Source of the DNA: Solanum dulcamara
Taxonomy: Eukaryota > Streptophyta > Magnoliopsida > Solanales > Solanaceae
Direction of reading: 5' to 3'
DNA: 64,000 nucleotides
Assembly: GCF_947179165.1 (NCBI RefSeq)
Contig: NC_077245.1
Span: 39,301,286 to 39,365,285 of the forward strand
Shown in pieces: positions 1-11,787 of this stretch. Made by a program: the position numbers and the translations under genes. Every line of letters begins with the position of its first letter. Within the stretch, counting starts at the first letter, position 1. A model generated the notes under the pieces. The model was not told the origin of the DNA and ran no database searches. It saw only the letters and a program-made list of their open reading frames with translations.

Positions 1-2674
1 TATGCCATTTTTTCCTCCGCGTTCATGGGGGCATTATCACAGATATATGCATTACTGGATTAATTCGAATCAATAGTAATAATAACTAGGGTACACATAG
101 CCTATTCATAGGAGGTATACATATTGTACTCCTTGCTCGCGGAGAGGCATACCGAAAAAACAAACATCGTTCTAAATTGTCCAAGTTGCCAAGAAACAAT
201 TCCAAGATCTAGTGTAATTCCCTTTCCCTGGTAGCCAGTCCTAGAAAATGAGGATCATTCTTTTTTTCTTCCAATAAAGCGAAGATAACATCTTTAATGA
301 ATTTGAAAGGATTGAACGAGGAGTCGTATGAGGTAAAAATTATGATTCTTAAGATCTCAACGGGCCTGTTTGCAGAGTGTAAGTCTTTTACCTCTTTGTT
401 CGCGGGCCTCTAGCTATATTCACAAAGACCAGTCTTTCTGACCTCCGTGTTTATGTGCCACTTAGGCCATATTTGCGAGTGCCAAGGTCTGAGTCGTTTA
501 ATAAAAGACCAAGGACAAAAATCAGCCATAGCTCTTTATTTCAAACCTGAATTCCTCCTTCAATACAAGCTCAAATTTGACGATTTAAAGGTCTAAACTC
601 AAGAGAATTTCATATGAAATTAGGTGGTGAGCTCAGAAACTTGAGGGGAGGCATCGTGTGAGGTAAATTTATGAAAATTCTACTGTTTTAGTCATTTTTA
701 GAATGAAATTTTATTGAACGTTGGGAGATTGTATCTTAAACATTTGAGCTTCATTTTTAGTATTTTTTAGGCTAAATTATGAGGTTGTTTTCAAGGAACA
801 TCATGGTGTAATCTTTTTGGATTCGGAGAGTTTCTTTTTTGAGAAATCGTTGATGAAAGATGCTTCCATTTTCACCTTTTTAGTCCGAATTATAAGCATT
901 TTATTGCATGATCATCTCACATTGTTTTTTCACTTCGAATTGTGTTATAATTTGATCTTTGAGATTGAGGTACTATTTTGAACCTATTTGTGGGGTCAAT
1001 TTTAGAATTCTAGATGCGGGTCCCATATTTCCCTTTTTAGACCCCAAAATTGGTGTATTTCTAAAAATTATAAAATTAGTCTATAAATGACTATAACGAC
1101 ATTGTGATTCAGTTTTTGATAGCGTGACAGCATTACAAGGTTGTTTAGAGAGGAAAAGTTGTAGCACAGTGATTTGGAGGACGCGTGATCGGCCTACAGG
1201 TAGGGTAAGGTCTCCCTTTTTTGACTAAACTCTATTAGATATCGCGTAGTATCTTTTACAAATGACTTAGGTGAGTAATTGTTGAGATTAGGATTTCCCT
1301 CATCCAATTTTGTTTTCTTTTTCCCCACTTATATTTAGGCTAGAATAGTCTTGTAATATCCTTACATTGGCTTGTAGGCCTTGGTTGTGGTGTTGACTTA
1401 GCATTATTATCTTGTTTAGGGATAATATTGATGGTCTCACACTAAGTTTGAACCTTAAGTGTTTTATCAGGTGTTTATTGCCCTCTTATCTAGGCGTAGC
1501 TTCTAGTAGGGTTTATTATGACTAGGATATCCATTTATGCTAGTACCTAAGACCACTGGGGCTCATGGTAGCCATTGGTTTGGCTTAGCTGTGCTTGTTC
1601 GGAGCTAAGGTGGAAGATTTTGGGGTAAGGCATCGACCCTAGAGATATTTCTCCCGCTATTTATTTTGAGCCATGTCTCGATTGTTCTCTTTTGTTTAGC
1701 GGTAGGCTTAGAATATCTCTTCATCTATTACCTTTTGATTAGGCCCGAGGCCGTGCTTGAGGAGCGACTGGATCCCAGGTTAGTCACTCTTTGCCCTGAC
1801 AATGTAGTTTAGATCGATGTTACTATTTATATGTTGTATTTCTTGCTTAGATGCTAGTGATGGTATGCTTGCATTGATTGAGCATATTCACTCATTTTGT
1901 GGTACAATCCTGGTATTTCATTGTTTTTTAACTATCGTTTTTGAGAAGGAGTCCTCATATTTTTACTACTTTTAAACTCTTTTTAAATGGAGTTGTACCA
2001 CCTGAGATATTTGATACTACTTTTGAGATCGACGAGACATTGAGGATGTTCTCCCTTATTCTGACAGTTTCAGAGGCATCGAGGATGCACTCAATTTTAT
2101 AAATTATTTACACGGCATAGCCCTTTTATACGTTGGCTGCAACCGATATGCCTTAGCCTATACTTGATTATCCGGCACAGCATCGACCTTTCTACATCAG
2201 CTTGGCTGCTCGCTTTTCGATACAACTACGAAAATTCTATATGTCTATGTAAGACCTAGTTCATGCCTAAGTAGTGTATACGCACTTTATGTATCCCCTA
2301 TGGGTCCCTCTAGCCAGTGCAGGACAGGATGGGGGAGTCGCATGGGTTCCACCTGGCTGGCTGAGGGTCAGGGTGGGTCTATACACTTGTTGTCATTGTT
2401 TATTGTTTAGAGTCACCGATGATGTTACTGGTTTTAACTACAAACTTGCATTCATTAGCATTGCCTATTAGAAGTATATTTGTTTGTTATTCTGTCCCTC
2501 GGTTTATCGGGGCTGGGGTGTGTTTGTCATTGCTTGCACCCTTTAGGGGTATGGTCATCTTATCGGTTATTATCTAATTAATCTTAGTATTATCTCGTGT
2601 TGTACTTATAGTTGATACCTTCATCTCTATTGATAGTTGGTCTATGCGGTATTTGAGTTGGATGGTGGTAGGTC
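1..2674 (+). repeat. Left part of a plus-strand LTR (family G), cut by the window edge
   Basis: No coding region is supported here. Short blocks around 600-1060, such as a GAGG...GAGGTAA motif near 650 and a GGGTCCCAT motif near 1018, match in order the reverse complement of the solo LTR at 2675-4979. I therefore read this as a diverged LTR of the same family in opposite orientation. A donor-like site follows a GCCTACAG motif near 1195-1210, as is common in Ty3/gypsy LTR leaders. The expected LTR start lies left of the window. The match continues after the solo LTR, at 4985-5735. Family identity is inference from shared motifs. Confidence 0.5.
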
Positions 2675-4979
2675 TGGCATGACTCGATTTCTCAGGTCAT
2701 GATGGCGCCTACTACGATCCACTAGTAGGCAAGCCAACCTATATCCTAGAACTGCGAGTAATGGGATGTCAAGGTAGAAGACTAGCAATACAATCCAAAA
2801 TAGTACAGAAATAATAGGAGCATACATGAAGAAGCGGAAGCAACTAAATATATACAAACCAAAAAGATCCCTCCAAGAACCTGAAATTCACATGTACAGA
2901 GCTACTAGTAAAAAGAGTCCAAGTCCCAAAAATGGATCATGGAAACAGAGTTGTCTCAAAAAGAAAAAAGACAAGTAAAATGTATATATAGAGGGAGACG
3001 GGTAAGTCCAGGACGCACTATTCTCACCCTCACCTTTGGTCATAACCGCAGATGGATGGAATCCACGATGGTACCTAGTACTCGAACCTACATCACGAAA
3101 ATAGATACAGAGTGTAGTATGAGTACCCAAATAATAAGTACCCAGTAGGACGACTGAGCAAGATAAACAAAAGTAAATTGAAATGCGGGTAAAAATGATC
3201 ACAACCAAAGACAGAGTAGAAGTAAATGTAGGTATGTACACGAGCGTAATTAACAAAAAAAAAGATAGAGTCTAACTAAATCCGCCGGGCTACCATATAC
3301 ACTCATGCACAATTACAAGATAACCACCTGTATGGACTCCAATAAGCCCGACAGGTGCAACAAAAGATGAAGTAAAGTGAATAGAGACAATAGGGTTCCA
3401 ATAATATCACCATTTTCCGGACTTGAACCAAACCATCTCCAAACTCTCATACCTTAACCCAAACTTGAGGGCAGATGAAGACTTGAACCAAAGATTCATC
3501 AAGGAATTAGGAATTGAACAATGTGTAAGTTGGACCACTGACTTCAATGTGGTAACTGTAGCTAATGAGTCGACATGAGTAAGCTAGACCACAGATTTCA
3601 ACCGAGTAACTGTAGCCTAGGGGTGGAACATGGGTATGATAGACCTCGAACTTCAACCGAGTAACTGTAGCTAAGAAACCGGACATAAGTAACTAGACCA
3701 CGGGCTAGAATTGGGTATCTCTAATTAAGGGATCGGACTGAGTTAGATTCAGCGACCAATCGAGCGTCACGGGGAGAGCCTCCGAACCGTGTGCCATCAA
3801 TATTAATATGGTTGTTATGAAACTAAGATTATCGAATTCGGAGACCGGCCAATTTCGGAGTTAAAATTAGAAATTATGGGACCCACTCAATAATTTACAG
3901 AATTGACTCTAAGAATATGCTCCAAATACTACCCCCAGGTCATGTTCCACAAGAGAACACAATTCACAAACAAAAATAGACCCAAACCTATCATGCATAA
4001 ATGATCAACTACAAAGCCCAAGAACACTAGAAATATAGGAAAAAGGGGAAATTACCTCAAAGGAAGCCTCAAATCCAAATTCTAAACACACCACTTGGTT
4101 CCCCTCAAAAATCTATGCAAGTTAGCCTTTTGAATCGCCTAAGAATTGAAGGAGAAAACAAGGTTTAAAGTTTGATGGAAAATCTAGAAATTAGGTCTTA
4201 AGAACAACCCTCTACTGTCGCTTTAGTGACTACCCGGCGATCTCTTAAGAGACACCTACCTAAAAGGTAAGCATCGCTTTAGCAATATCTGCCCAAGAGG
4301 GCTGGTCACTTTGGAGAGCTCCAAGAAACTATAACGGCACTCGCTTTAGAGGATTGGCTTAGCATGCAAAATCCTCTAACGGGGTGCTCCGAATTCGTTC
4401 AAAACCCCATGCGTGCAAATGAGATATGTTAGCCCACCAAGGTCATTTTAATGAAAAGTGGGTCCCACACCCAAGTTCCATTTTGTGCCAATTTCTACAA
4501 TGGGCCTCAAAATTAGACAGAAAGCCTTGAAAAGTGAATGAAGGGTAGTTCTAGATCAAACTCGACATTCTGAAGCTAACCACACTGCTAGAAATTTCAC
4601 CTGAGTGCGTTTTTCAAGAATGTTGACCAAAATCAACTATAGGCTAACTTTCAAAGAAAAAACTGCCAAATAGTCCTAAACTCGTATCAATTTCCTTGGT
4701 ACTTGTTTTGACCACACTACTAGCCTAATTTGGCTATTCCAGAGCTGATAGAACTGTTAGAATTCTATTTTGAGGTCATTTTCCTAAATTTATGACCAAA
4801 GTCAACTTTTGAAGTTATAAAAGCTCCAAAATAGAGAAATGGGCCTAAAACCCAAACAAAGGACCAGGTGACCGAACAATCAGTGCCAGCAAATCACAAA
4901 TGAATTGGGGTCACTATAGGAATGCTCTAAATGATGGAATAAATGCTTAAATTCAAAAATAACCTGAAGCATCATTACA
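2675..4979 (-). repeat. Solo LTR, family G, minus orientation
   Basis: The segment starts TGGCATGAC and ends CATTACA, giving TG...CA ends. It is flanked by AGGTC (2670-2674) and AAGTC (4980-4984), a 5-bp target-site duplication with one mismatch. The ends match those of the better-defined solo LTR at 19341-21928 (TGTCATGAC...CATTACA), so both belong to one family. No internal retrotransposon sequence remains, consistent with LTR-LTR recombination. The short open frames on both strands inside it look random. Confidence 0.68.
3532..3735. repeat. Tandem repeat of about 55 bp inside the solo LTR
   Basis: Units begin near 3532, 3586, 3641 and 3694. Each opens with GACC, then a TTCAA..GTAACTGTAGC core and a trailing GACATGAGTA-like segment, for about 3.7 diverged copies. 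A similar tandem block occupies the comparable part of the solo LTR at 19975-20220, so the array belongs to the LTR family. Confidence 0.6.
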
Positions 4980-4984
4980 AAGTC

Positions 4985-5735
4985 CTTTCTACTAGGGTCG
5001 GTCAGAATAGTTCCTGGGTGATTATGTGGTTAGAGTTGCCTGTTAGCACTATATTTTTATTAGTTAGCTCTTATGATGCATTCTTTATGTTAGGTGGTTG
5101 TTCAATTGCATTTTAGGTGCGTTCTTTGACTCTTCTCCTTTATGTATATCCCAGTCTCTCTGCCTTATTTCCTATCATTATTGTGATAATTCTTGATTAG
5201 TTACTATTACAGTATTTACCTAATTATATGTTAATTATACTTTCTTTATATATTGAGCTCAGTCTACTTGTGCCTACTGAGTATCATTCATTTTATAGTC
5301 ATGCTACACTTCTTCCCCTTACAGAGTACGAGTTATCGCGATTGATTTGGACTAGTGTGGAGCAGCTTCTAATTCAAAGATTTGGTAAGCTTCTAGTGTT
5401 CGGAGTTGCCAATTTCTATCCATGCCATATTAGGACTAGTCTTTATTTTCTTTTGAAGACTTTCTATACTCATATTGTATTTGTAAAAGCCTGGTACTTT
5501 TGTTTTTGTTTAGATGCTCGATTACTGACTGATGTCAGGTCTTGGAGTGATTTCTTATATTTGTTGTTGTAGTCCTCTTTCTTCTCATTAGTACTTACTT
5601 TCCACTTTGTTTATTAATCTTCCTCTTGTTAGCCTATTACCTCTAGTTTCAGACTAAGGGTTGAGGGTTAGGCTTACCAGTTCGTAGGTGTTAGAGAGTG
5701 TCATTATAGCCTGAGAAATTAGGTCATGGAATTGT
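4985..5735 (+). repeat. Right part of the plus-strand family G LTR
   Basis: This continues the LTR of 1-2674 after the solo-LTR insertion. Near 5710 it has CCTGAGAAATTAGGTCATGG, which matches the reverse complement of the solo LTR's left end near 2680-2700 (CTGAGAAATCGAGTCATG). That is the expected LTR 3' end. The terminal CA is not clear, and a different LTR fragment follows directly. The 114-codon open frame at 5228-5572 has no recognisable protein features. Confidence 0.5.
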
Positions 5736-6359
5736 TATAACTTACATGGTATTATTATCGATTATGGTTCTATACCACATGTATATTCTCTTTATGTTCT
5801 TTTATGATTTGACCTATGTATCTTAAATGCTTTAATCATTATAGTTTATCATGACTTTACTTATCCTCTTTATCATGACGTTAATTGATCATTACATCCT
5901 ATAATGTATATTGCATGGAATGCACACACACGTAGTACATTCAAACGTACCTAAGCATATTGTTGCCTATATTATCTCATAATGTAGGGATTGAGGATCA
6001 CGTTCCTTCCATAGTAGAGCTCCCATCTGCTGAAGTTTTGGTGAGTCCTCATCTATAGAGGGCAAATTATGGGTTTATTTCATTCCAAAGACTTTTGTTA
6101 TATTCGTATTGAGGGTGATCTAGAGATATGTCATAGCCCCCGCCCATCTTGAGTAGTAAAGGAATGTTTGGAAAAATGATATAGAGTCTATGTAGTCGAG
6201 TTTATACTCTCCTTTATGATTCATGTTTTAGATTCTTTCCTATATTATTTCTACATTATTTTACCTTATGTATTCTTACGATATATCAAGAGGCTCGGTT
6301 GGATCACTTTGAGGTTTCGATCACCGTGTTATGACTAGGGCCTAGTTTGGGTCGTGACA
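5736..6359 (+). repeat. LTR 3' fragment related to element A
   Basis: From about 5800, and most clearly at 5930-6060, this segment matches the reverse complement of the element A LTRs near 29580-29700 and 58440-58560. Shared landmarks are ACATTCAAACGTAC, CATAATGTAGGGA and GGTGAGTCCTCAT. It ends TTGGGTCGTGACA at 6359, a typical Ty3/gypsy LTR terminus. It lacks the 5' half of the LTR and abuts the family G LTR directly. Confidence 0.55.
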
Positions 6360-6710
6360 CTATAAGTCATAACAACTTCTATGAATCTAGAGTTGAATTG
6401 TCCAGTTGGTTCTGAAAAACCCTGAGAAATGAGTCTCTGAATCATCCCTACGACTCGTTCTTACGAGTTGTCAAATGTCTTATGGGTCATATACCCAATA
6501 CGTCTTAAACGATTTGAGAAAATACATGGCCAACCTTCCTTCCACAATACCCACCCTACGAGCCACTCCTACGACTTGCAGGAGTGCATAATAGTAGGTC
6601 AAGTCGTAGACTTGAGGACATTCAAATTTTCTTGAAATTTCCCTTCGTTCCAACTTTTAAGCTTCCGAGCTCATACTCTATACTCTTGTTGCATATTAAA
6701 ATTTTTTTTA

Positions 6711-6713
<3 letters not shown>
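6360..6713. repeat. LTR-derived fragment, orientation uncertain
   Basis: The segment carries repeated ACGACTCG/ACGAGTTG and GGTCAT motifs resembling the part of the element A LTR near 30900-31200. I see no gene and no clear boundaries. Confidence 0.3.

Positions 6714-6777
<64 letters not shown>
6714..6777. repeat. Compound microsatellite (AT)n(GT)n
   Basis: About 21 AT units pass directly into about 10 GT units. Open frames across it only encode IY/CV dipeptides. Confidence 0.97.
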
Positions 6778-7304
6778 AAAATAATAGGGGTGAAATATGT
6801 AGAAGAAGGACAGGAAGCAAAAGTACGATAATTAAATGTAAATAATGCAAGAATATAAATAAGAATGCAGATGCAATGAATTAGGCAGCAGGGCCGACCA
6901 TGTGTTAGATAACAAAATTAGTTAATTAAGGATAGGTGGTAGTGCCAACCATAAGAAATAAGAGCAATAATAAGAAACATTAGTAAAGTAAAGAAAGTGA
7001 CTATTTAAAAATTAAAATTTGATATTATATCAAATAAACTTTGAAAGTACAAAGAGGGAGGAAACTCTAACCAAGTATTCTTGTGAGAGAGAGCTTCTTG
7101 GAAGAAAAATAATGTGTTGTTACAAAATGAGGAGGGAGGCTATTTATAGACAAAAACTTGCTACAGCAAAAGTGCAACAGTTTTGCTACAATAGTGCAAC
7201 AGTACCACCCACAATAATTTCTCATTCTTGATTATGTCATGGATGACTTCATATTTTGATGGTTTCATCATGATGTCATTATTATTAAAGATGAAATTTG
7301 AAAG
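6778..7304. other. AT-rich stretch without a recognised feature
   Basis: There is no supported gene. A TATTTATAGAC motif near 7140 resembles a TATA box just before the pararetrovirus-like block, so this could be a decayed viral non-coding region. Nothing else supports that. Confidence 0.3.
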
Positions 7305-7550
7305 TCATGTCTTCTTCATCTTCGAACTCAGATTTATTTGAAGGTTATGATTAATTGGCAGAGAGTTCGACTTTAATTTGTTGAAGTATTTTTTCCATTT
7401 GATTAATAAAATCTTCTTTACTGCTCGAGGTGGCCAATTGTTTAGCTGTAATTGATTTTTTTTTGTAAAAATATGACTTGAGTGGCAACTGTTGGGATCA
7501 GATGTACTGGATTTTGTAGGAACCAATTTTTCTACCTCAGGCAGATGGAC
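7305..7550 (-). pseudogene. Endogenous pararetrovirus-like fragment, inverted piece
   Basis: The minus strand is open for about 73 codons. Near 7485-7550 it matches, in opposite orientation, the plus strand near 17290-17360: both contain the reverse-complement pair of TTTGTAGGAACCA and TACCTCAGGCA. Two inverted copies of one viral segment lie on either side of element D. The piece lies head to head with the RNase H remnant that starts at about 7560. I cannot assign a function to it. Rearranged, inverted fragments are common for integrated plant pararetroviruses. Confidence 0.45.
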
Positions 7551-7559
7551 CTTCTATGC

Positions 7560-8390
7560 CTATCCCTTTTTGATCCCTCTGCATTCAAAATAGTTAAAAC
7601 AGATACATCAGACGTTGGCTATGGAGGTATTTGAAAATAGAGAAAATATGATAAGGAACTTATTATTGTGTTTGCATCTAAACATTGGAATAAAGCCAGA
7701 AAAAATTGCCCTACTATAAAGAAGGAAATTTTAGCAATTATTTTATGCATTCCAAAATTTCAAGCAGATTTACTAAATCAAAAATTTTACTACGAATTGA
7801 TAACAAAGCTACAAAATATGTTTTACAAAAAGATGTACAAATCCTAACTTCCAAACATATATTTTCTAGATGGCAAGCTATTTTGTCTATTTTTGAATTT
7901 GATATAGAATATATCAAAGGGAGCTCACACTCTATTCCAGATTTTGTTACTCGAGAACTCTTGCAGGGTAGGTAATGTGTAGAAAAAAGAAAATAGAATT
8001 ATTGGAGTTACAAAGTGATAATAAAACCTGAATTGTAAAATTTGAATCTCAAGCACAAGTTATTTCCCAACAACAAACAATTGCAGTTACTACTATGCAA
8101 CCCTCAACATAAACAACTGGACTAATCCAGCCCAGATATCAAACTTCAGCAAACTATGCCATGAAAGGAATACCACAATGTTTCCTCTTGGAAAACACAA
8201 ATCCAATTCCAATTTTAAGTCTGAGTTTTGGCATCCCGATCCCCAGGAGGTAGCTAAGAAAATACTTAGCCCCACAACAAATTTCATTCCAAAAACTCCA
8301 TCATATACCCAAAAAATGTATGATTTTATACTTACAGACACCTGATCTTGTTTGTTCAAACCTCATAAAGACAAGAAAATATAATAATAT
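7560..8390 (+). pseudogene. Endogenous pararetrovirus-like RNase H region, broken
   Basis: Plus-strand translation from about 7580 to 7975 shows a retroelement RNase H: a TDTSD-type first acidic motif, a KKEILAI helix, a second acidic motif in LLRIDNKA, then RWQ, an EFDIEYIKG strand and an IPDFVTRE C-terminal motif. The IKG..IPDFxTRE form is closer to plant pararetroviruses (Caulimoviridae) than to Ty3/gypsy elements, which usually have a GKANxVADxLSR-type ending. Stops at several places, including just after the first motif, break the frame. Viral-looking sequence continues to about 8390, where element D begins. The RT expected upstream is absent. It should be an inert genomic fossil. A diverged Ty3-like element is the alternative. 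Confidence 0.6.
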
Positions 8391-8864
8391 TGTTATACCC
8401 CGTACTTTTGAACCTTGAAAGGCTCTTAAGCTTCTTAGAAGTCACCATGTGAGCCGGATAATCTATAATGCTACCAAACAACTCTAAGGAAGGGAGAATG
8501 TGACACCCCATAGTAGGGAAGATTAGAAATATGGTTGTAAGAATTCGGAAGAAGTTGGAGGCCAAAAAATAAGTTGTAGGACTTGATTTACGTATGTAAG
8601 CTACCAATTTGAAAATCTTACATTCTTAAGCTACTTGAGTTCATACCAACCTTATGTAGCAAAGATTACATAAGTTTGTAAAGTAAAATGAGATTACAAA
8701 CCCACGAGAAGGAAAATAAGGTGACATGTGGAAGCAAAAGGGAGTGCCACATGGCAAAAGCTGGAAGTGCCATGTGGCATCATCTCAAGAAAGAGGAGTG
8801 TTCCCCCACATACCATGCGGTAGCCCCTAAGTGGAGGAGGTGATGTGTTGGCCCACTAAGTGCT

Positions 8865-8945
8865 TGACACGTGTCACCACTTAGGAGATGACATGTGTCA
8901 CCCCCTAAGGTTGACTATATATATATATATATATATATATTTATG
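8865..8945 (+). promoter_or_regulatory. Element D LTR promoter: G-box palindromes and TATA
   Basis: TGACACGTGTCA (8865-8876) is a perfect palindrome with a CACGTG core, and a second copy with one change, TGACATGTGTCA, follows at 8889-8900. An alternating TA run starts at 8916 in TATA-box position. The same order (ACGTG palindromes, then TATA) occurs in the B and C LTRs. G-box cores bind plant bZIP/bHLH factors in general; activity here is inferred. Confidence 0.6.
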
Positions 8946-10763
8946 ATCATCCGTATCCAGAAAATGCATTCTTATCTCCAAGAAAATTCTAGAAAAAAAA
9001 AGAAGAGAAACTCTAGACTAGAGAGAGGGAGCCACGGATTTGGAGCCAAAATGGTAAGCCCTCCAATTTTTCTCCATGAATTAATTATATAGGGTATACC
9101 ATGAGGGTATAAATGTGTTATTAATGTAAATTTATGGTTTCAATCAGCCCCAAAAGGATAGCAAACAACCACAAAGTTTAAGCCGTGCTAGAAGAGCTTC
9201 CGAGGCGAGTTTTGGTGAGTTTCGGACAAGGTAAGGCTTTCCCTTTTAAATTGGAGTTTATGATGTTTTTATGAGGTATATTAAATTTATTAAATGAGTA
9301 TGGAAGTAGAGAAATTATATAAGGATGCTTGACGTTAAAAACAAACTAAATTGAAGTCGTTAGAGTTAAATCGAAGTTGAGAAGTCTGTTGTGATTGTGG
9401 TGCTGCAGTTGCAGATGGTTTGATTGCATGTTGCAGGGATGGAAACTTTTATAATAAGGGTGTGGGTTCTTCTGGTTGCAGCCACATGACCCTCCATTTC
9501 TTATGGTTAAAGGTTTTACGAAACAAAGATTAAAAACTCTATTTTGGTATAGTAGTTAAGCGAGTTATTTGGAGTTTGTATTGTGTAAAGTTGAAGTGAT
9601 TTACTTGTAAATATGCTGCTGGTTGTTTTTGTTGGTAAGGTTATTTATATTTTGGCTGAGTTGAAATCTCGGGAATATTGAAGTTATAGGGGAGATGCTG
9701 CCCAATTTTCGGTAACTTCGGAGCTAGTAATAAGCTAGTTAAGGAAAATGGATAAGGAAATGATTCCTATGGATACGTGGTTGTAGAGTTGGAAATTTAA
9801 AAGGAAAGGTTATTAATCTTAGTATTATTCCCATGTTAAATAGGTTCAAAAGACGAATAGGCGAACTTGGTTAAGAGTAATCCATAGGAGGTATGTGAAG
9901 CTACCTTCTTTCTCTTGGCATTTTTTTGGCATAAATATATAAAGCTACCCTTCTTCTCTCTAGATATATCTTTGACATCAGTTATGATGTTATGATGAAA
10001 TATTTATGGTAGCGAGTCCCTTGATGGGCCAAGTAGGATATATGTTACTATCTAAGGATCTGGCCATACGTTCCATGGCATATATGTGTATGATAACTAT
10101 ATGAGGGGAAGTAGAGTGTATGTAAAACTTATCTCTTCTTTTCTCGTGGCATGTCTTAGTCATAAGTGGTTTGTATATGTACTGTGGTGATAATTCCATT
10201 CATAGAACCCCGAGTATGATTCATAAATCTTATTCACTCTTGATGTTAGAACTTCTGCGATAGTTGAGTTATTGTCTTGTACGTCTTCTACATGACGAAA
10301 GGTAGTGCACGTGAAGCCTATCCCTTCCTTTTCTTGAAATGTCTTAATATAAGTAAAGCGGTATACGATATGAGTTAGAGGTAATTCCATTTATAGGTTC
10401 TAGTGTAACTCATGGCTTGTACTCAGTTTTGAATGTAAAAGGTCCTAAAGCAGTTGAACTACTACCCTCGAGCCTTCCATATATTGGGTAGTAACTGGAT
10501 ACGCAAGCTCGTATTCCTAAGGGATCTAGGGCGATGAATGTATCTGATTGCATAAGATGTGTAGCATTATCTTGATGCACGTCTATGACTCATGAGGCTC
10601 CACTTAATATGATCCCTAATGACCCTTAGAGGGTACTCAAGACAATTACTACCCGGATCTTCAAGTGATGGTTCACTTGGCTATTTCATGGAGTCTAAGA
10701 TAATGATTTATCTTGCATATGGTTACTCACCGCTCTACTTATGCATATGGTTAATATATCTTT

Positions 10764-11053
10764 CACCGAGTCCCTCACAAGAGGGCCGGGTACAATTAAG
10801 TCCCATAAAGAGCCAGGTATGATATAAGATGATATAAGTATTCACCGAGTCCCATAAAGGGCCGGGTATGAAAGAGTCCCATAAAGGGCCGGGTATGACC
10901 GAGTCCCATAAAGGGCCGGGTATGATATATATATACGATGGTAAGATGACATAATTATTGATCGGGTCCTATAAAGGTTGGGGTATGGTATATATATGCA
11001 TATAATGATATAATGATACATTTGTGACACCAAGTCCCATAATGGGCTGGGTA
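10764..11053 (+). repeat. Tandem hairpin repeats, element D 5' LTR
   Basis: About seven units follow the form CCGAGTCCCATAAAGGGCC then GGGTATG. Three units of about 27 bp lie in direct tandem at 10842-10924. Each has a CCC(T)...(A)GGG inverted repeat able to form a short hairpin. Diverged versions lie at 10764, near 10798, 10961 and 11027. The same motif family occurs at the matching position in B and C. Confidence 0.75.
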
Positions 11054-11776
11054 CAGAAAATGATATTGAGATACATAATGTCATTTTACAAAATGCAGGA
11101 TAACACTTCTGTCACGAACCAACCCCGTAGGCCGTGATGGGATGACAACCATATTTTGTTCACAGCATCTGTAATGGGGCCAGATATGACATATATTTTT
11201 CCGCATGCATTATCTGTGTTTGTGATAAGTATTTTGACATTTTGGATATTTCACTCATTTTCTGCACATTATGTTCTAGTTATGACTTTATTTATTATAG
11301 TCCATGCTTTACATATTCAGTATATTTTACATACTGACCCTCTTTCCTCGGGGGCTTATTACATGCCCGCAGTTACAGATATTTGAGTTTTCGATCTGCT
11401 TGCTTAGGACATCTACTCTACTTTTTGACAATGCTCCTTTATCTAAAGCCTATATTTTGGTACTAACCTTTCTGTAGCCTATATGTATATGTTGGTCAGA
11501 GATATGAGGGGGACGGTCCCGTCATATGATTATGCTATCATTCTGTAGAGGTCTGTAGATAAGTATTTGTGGGTTCTGTATATGTTTTGGGCTTTTGTGT
11601 TCTGTGATGGCCTTATCAGCTTTCGTGAGTTACATCTATTTCCGTGCGCTATCTAGTAACCTTAATTAATTTCTTTATTTGTTTATTCTTCTAATATGCT
11701 AATTTAGGCTAAGGGTACGTATGGGTGTCAAACTCGAGCACGAGTCGTGGCCTATGGGATTAGGTCATGACAAAAG

Positions 11777-11787
11777 TGGTATCTGAG
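11777..11787 (+). other. Element D primer binding site
   Basis: TGGTATCTGAG lies four bases after the 5' LTR. It differs at one base from TGGTATCAGAG, the complement of the plant initiator-tRNA-Met 3' end. Confidence 0.75.

Larger units (their letters stand above)
8391..11772 (+). repeat. Element D 5' LTR
   Basis: The LTR runs from TGTTATACC to TCATGACA. Homology to the 3' LTR is clear from its first bases (CCTTGAAAGG, ACCAAACAACTCTAAG) through the TATA region, leader and tail. It is about 530 bp longer than the 3' copy, largely because the 3' copy has lost most of the hairpin array at 10764-11053. Short frames inside it on the minus strand encode LTR repeats, not genes. Confidence 0.85.

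Noticed and set aside
5228..5572. 114-codon plus-strand open frame
   Set aside because: It lies inside an LTR, has a composition rich in Leu/Tyr/Phe expected of T-rich DNA, and shows no domain or homologous frame in the other family G LTR.
6584..6784. Frame ending in a long Ile-Tyr/Cys-Val repeat
   Set aside because: It is the translation of the AT/GT microsatellite.
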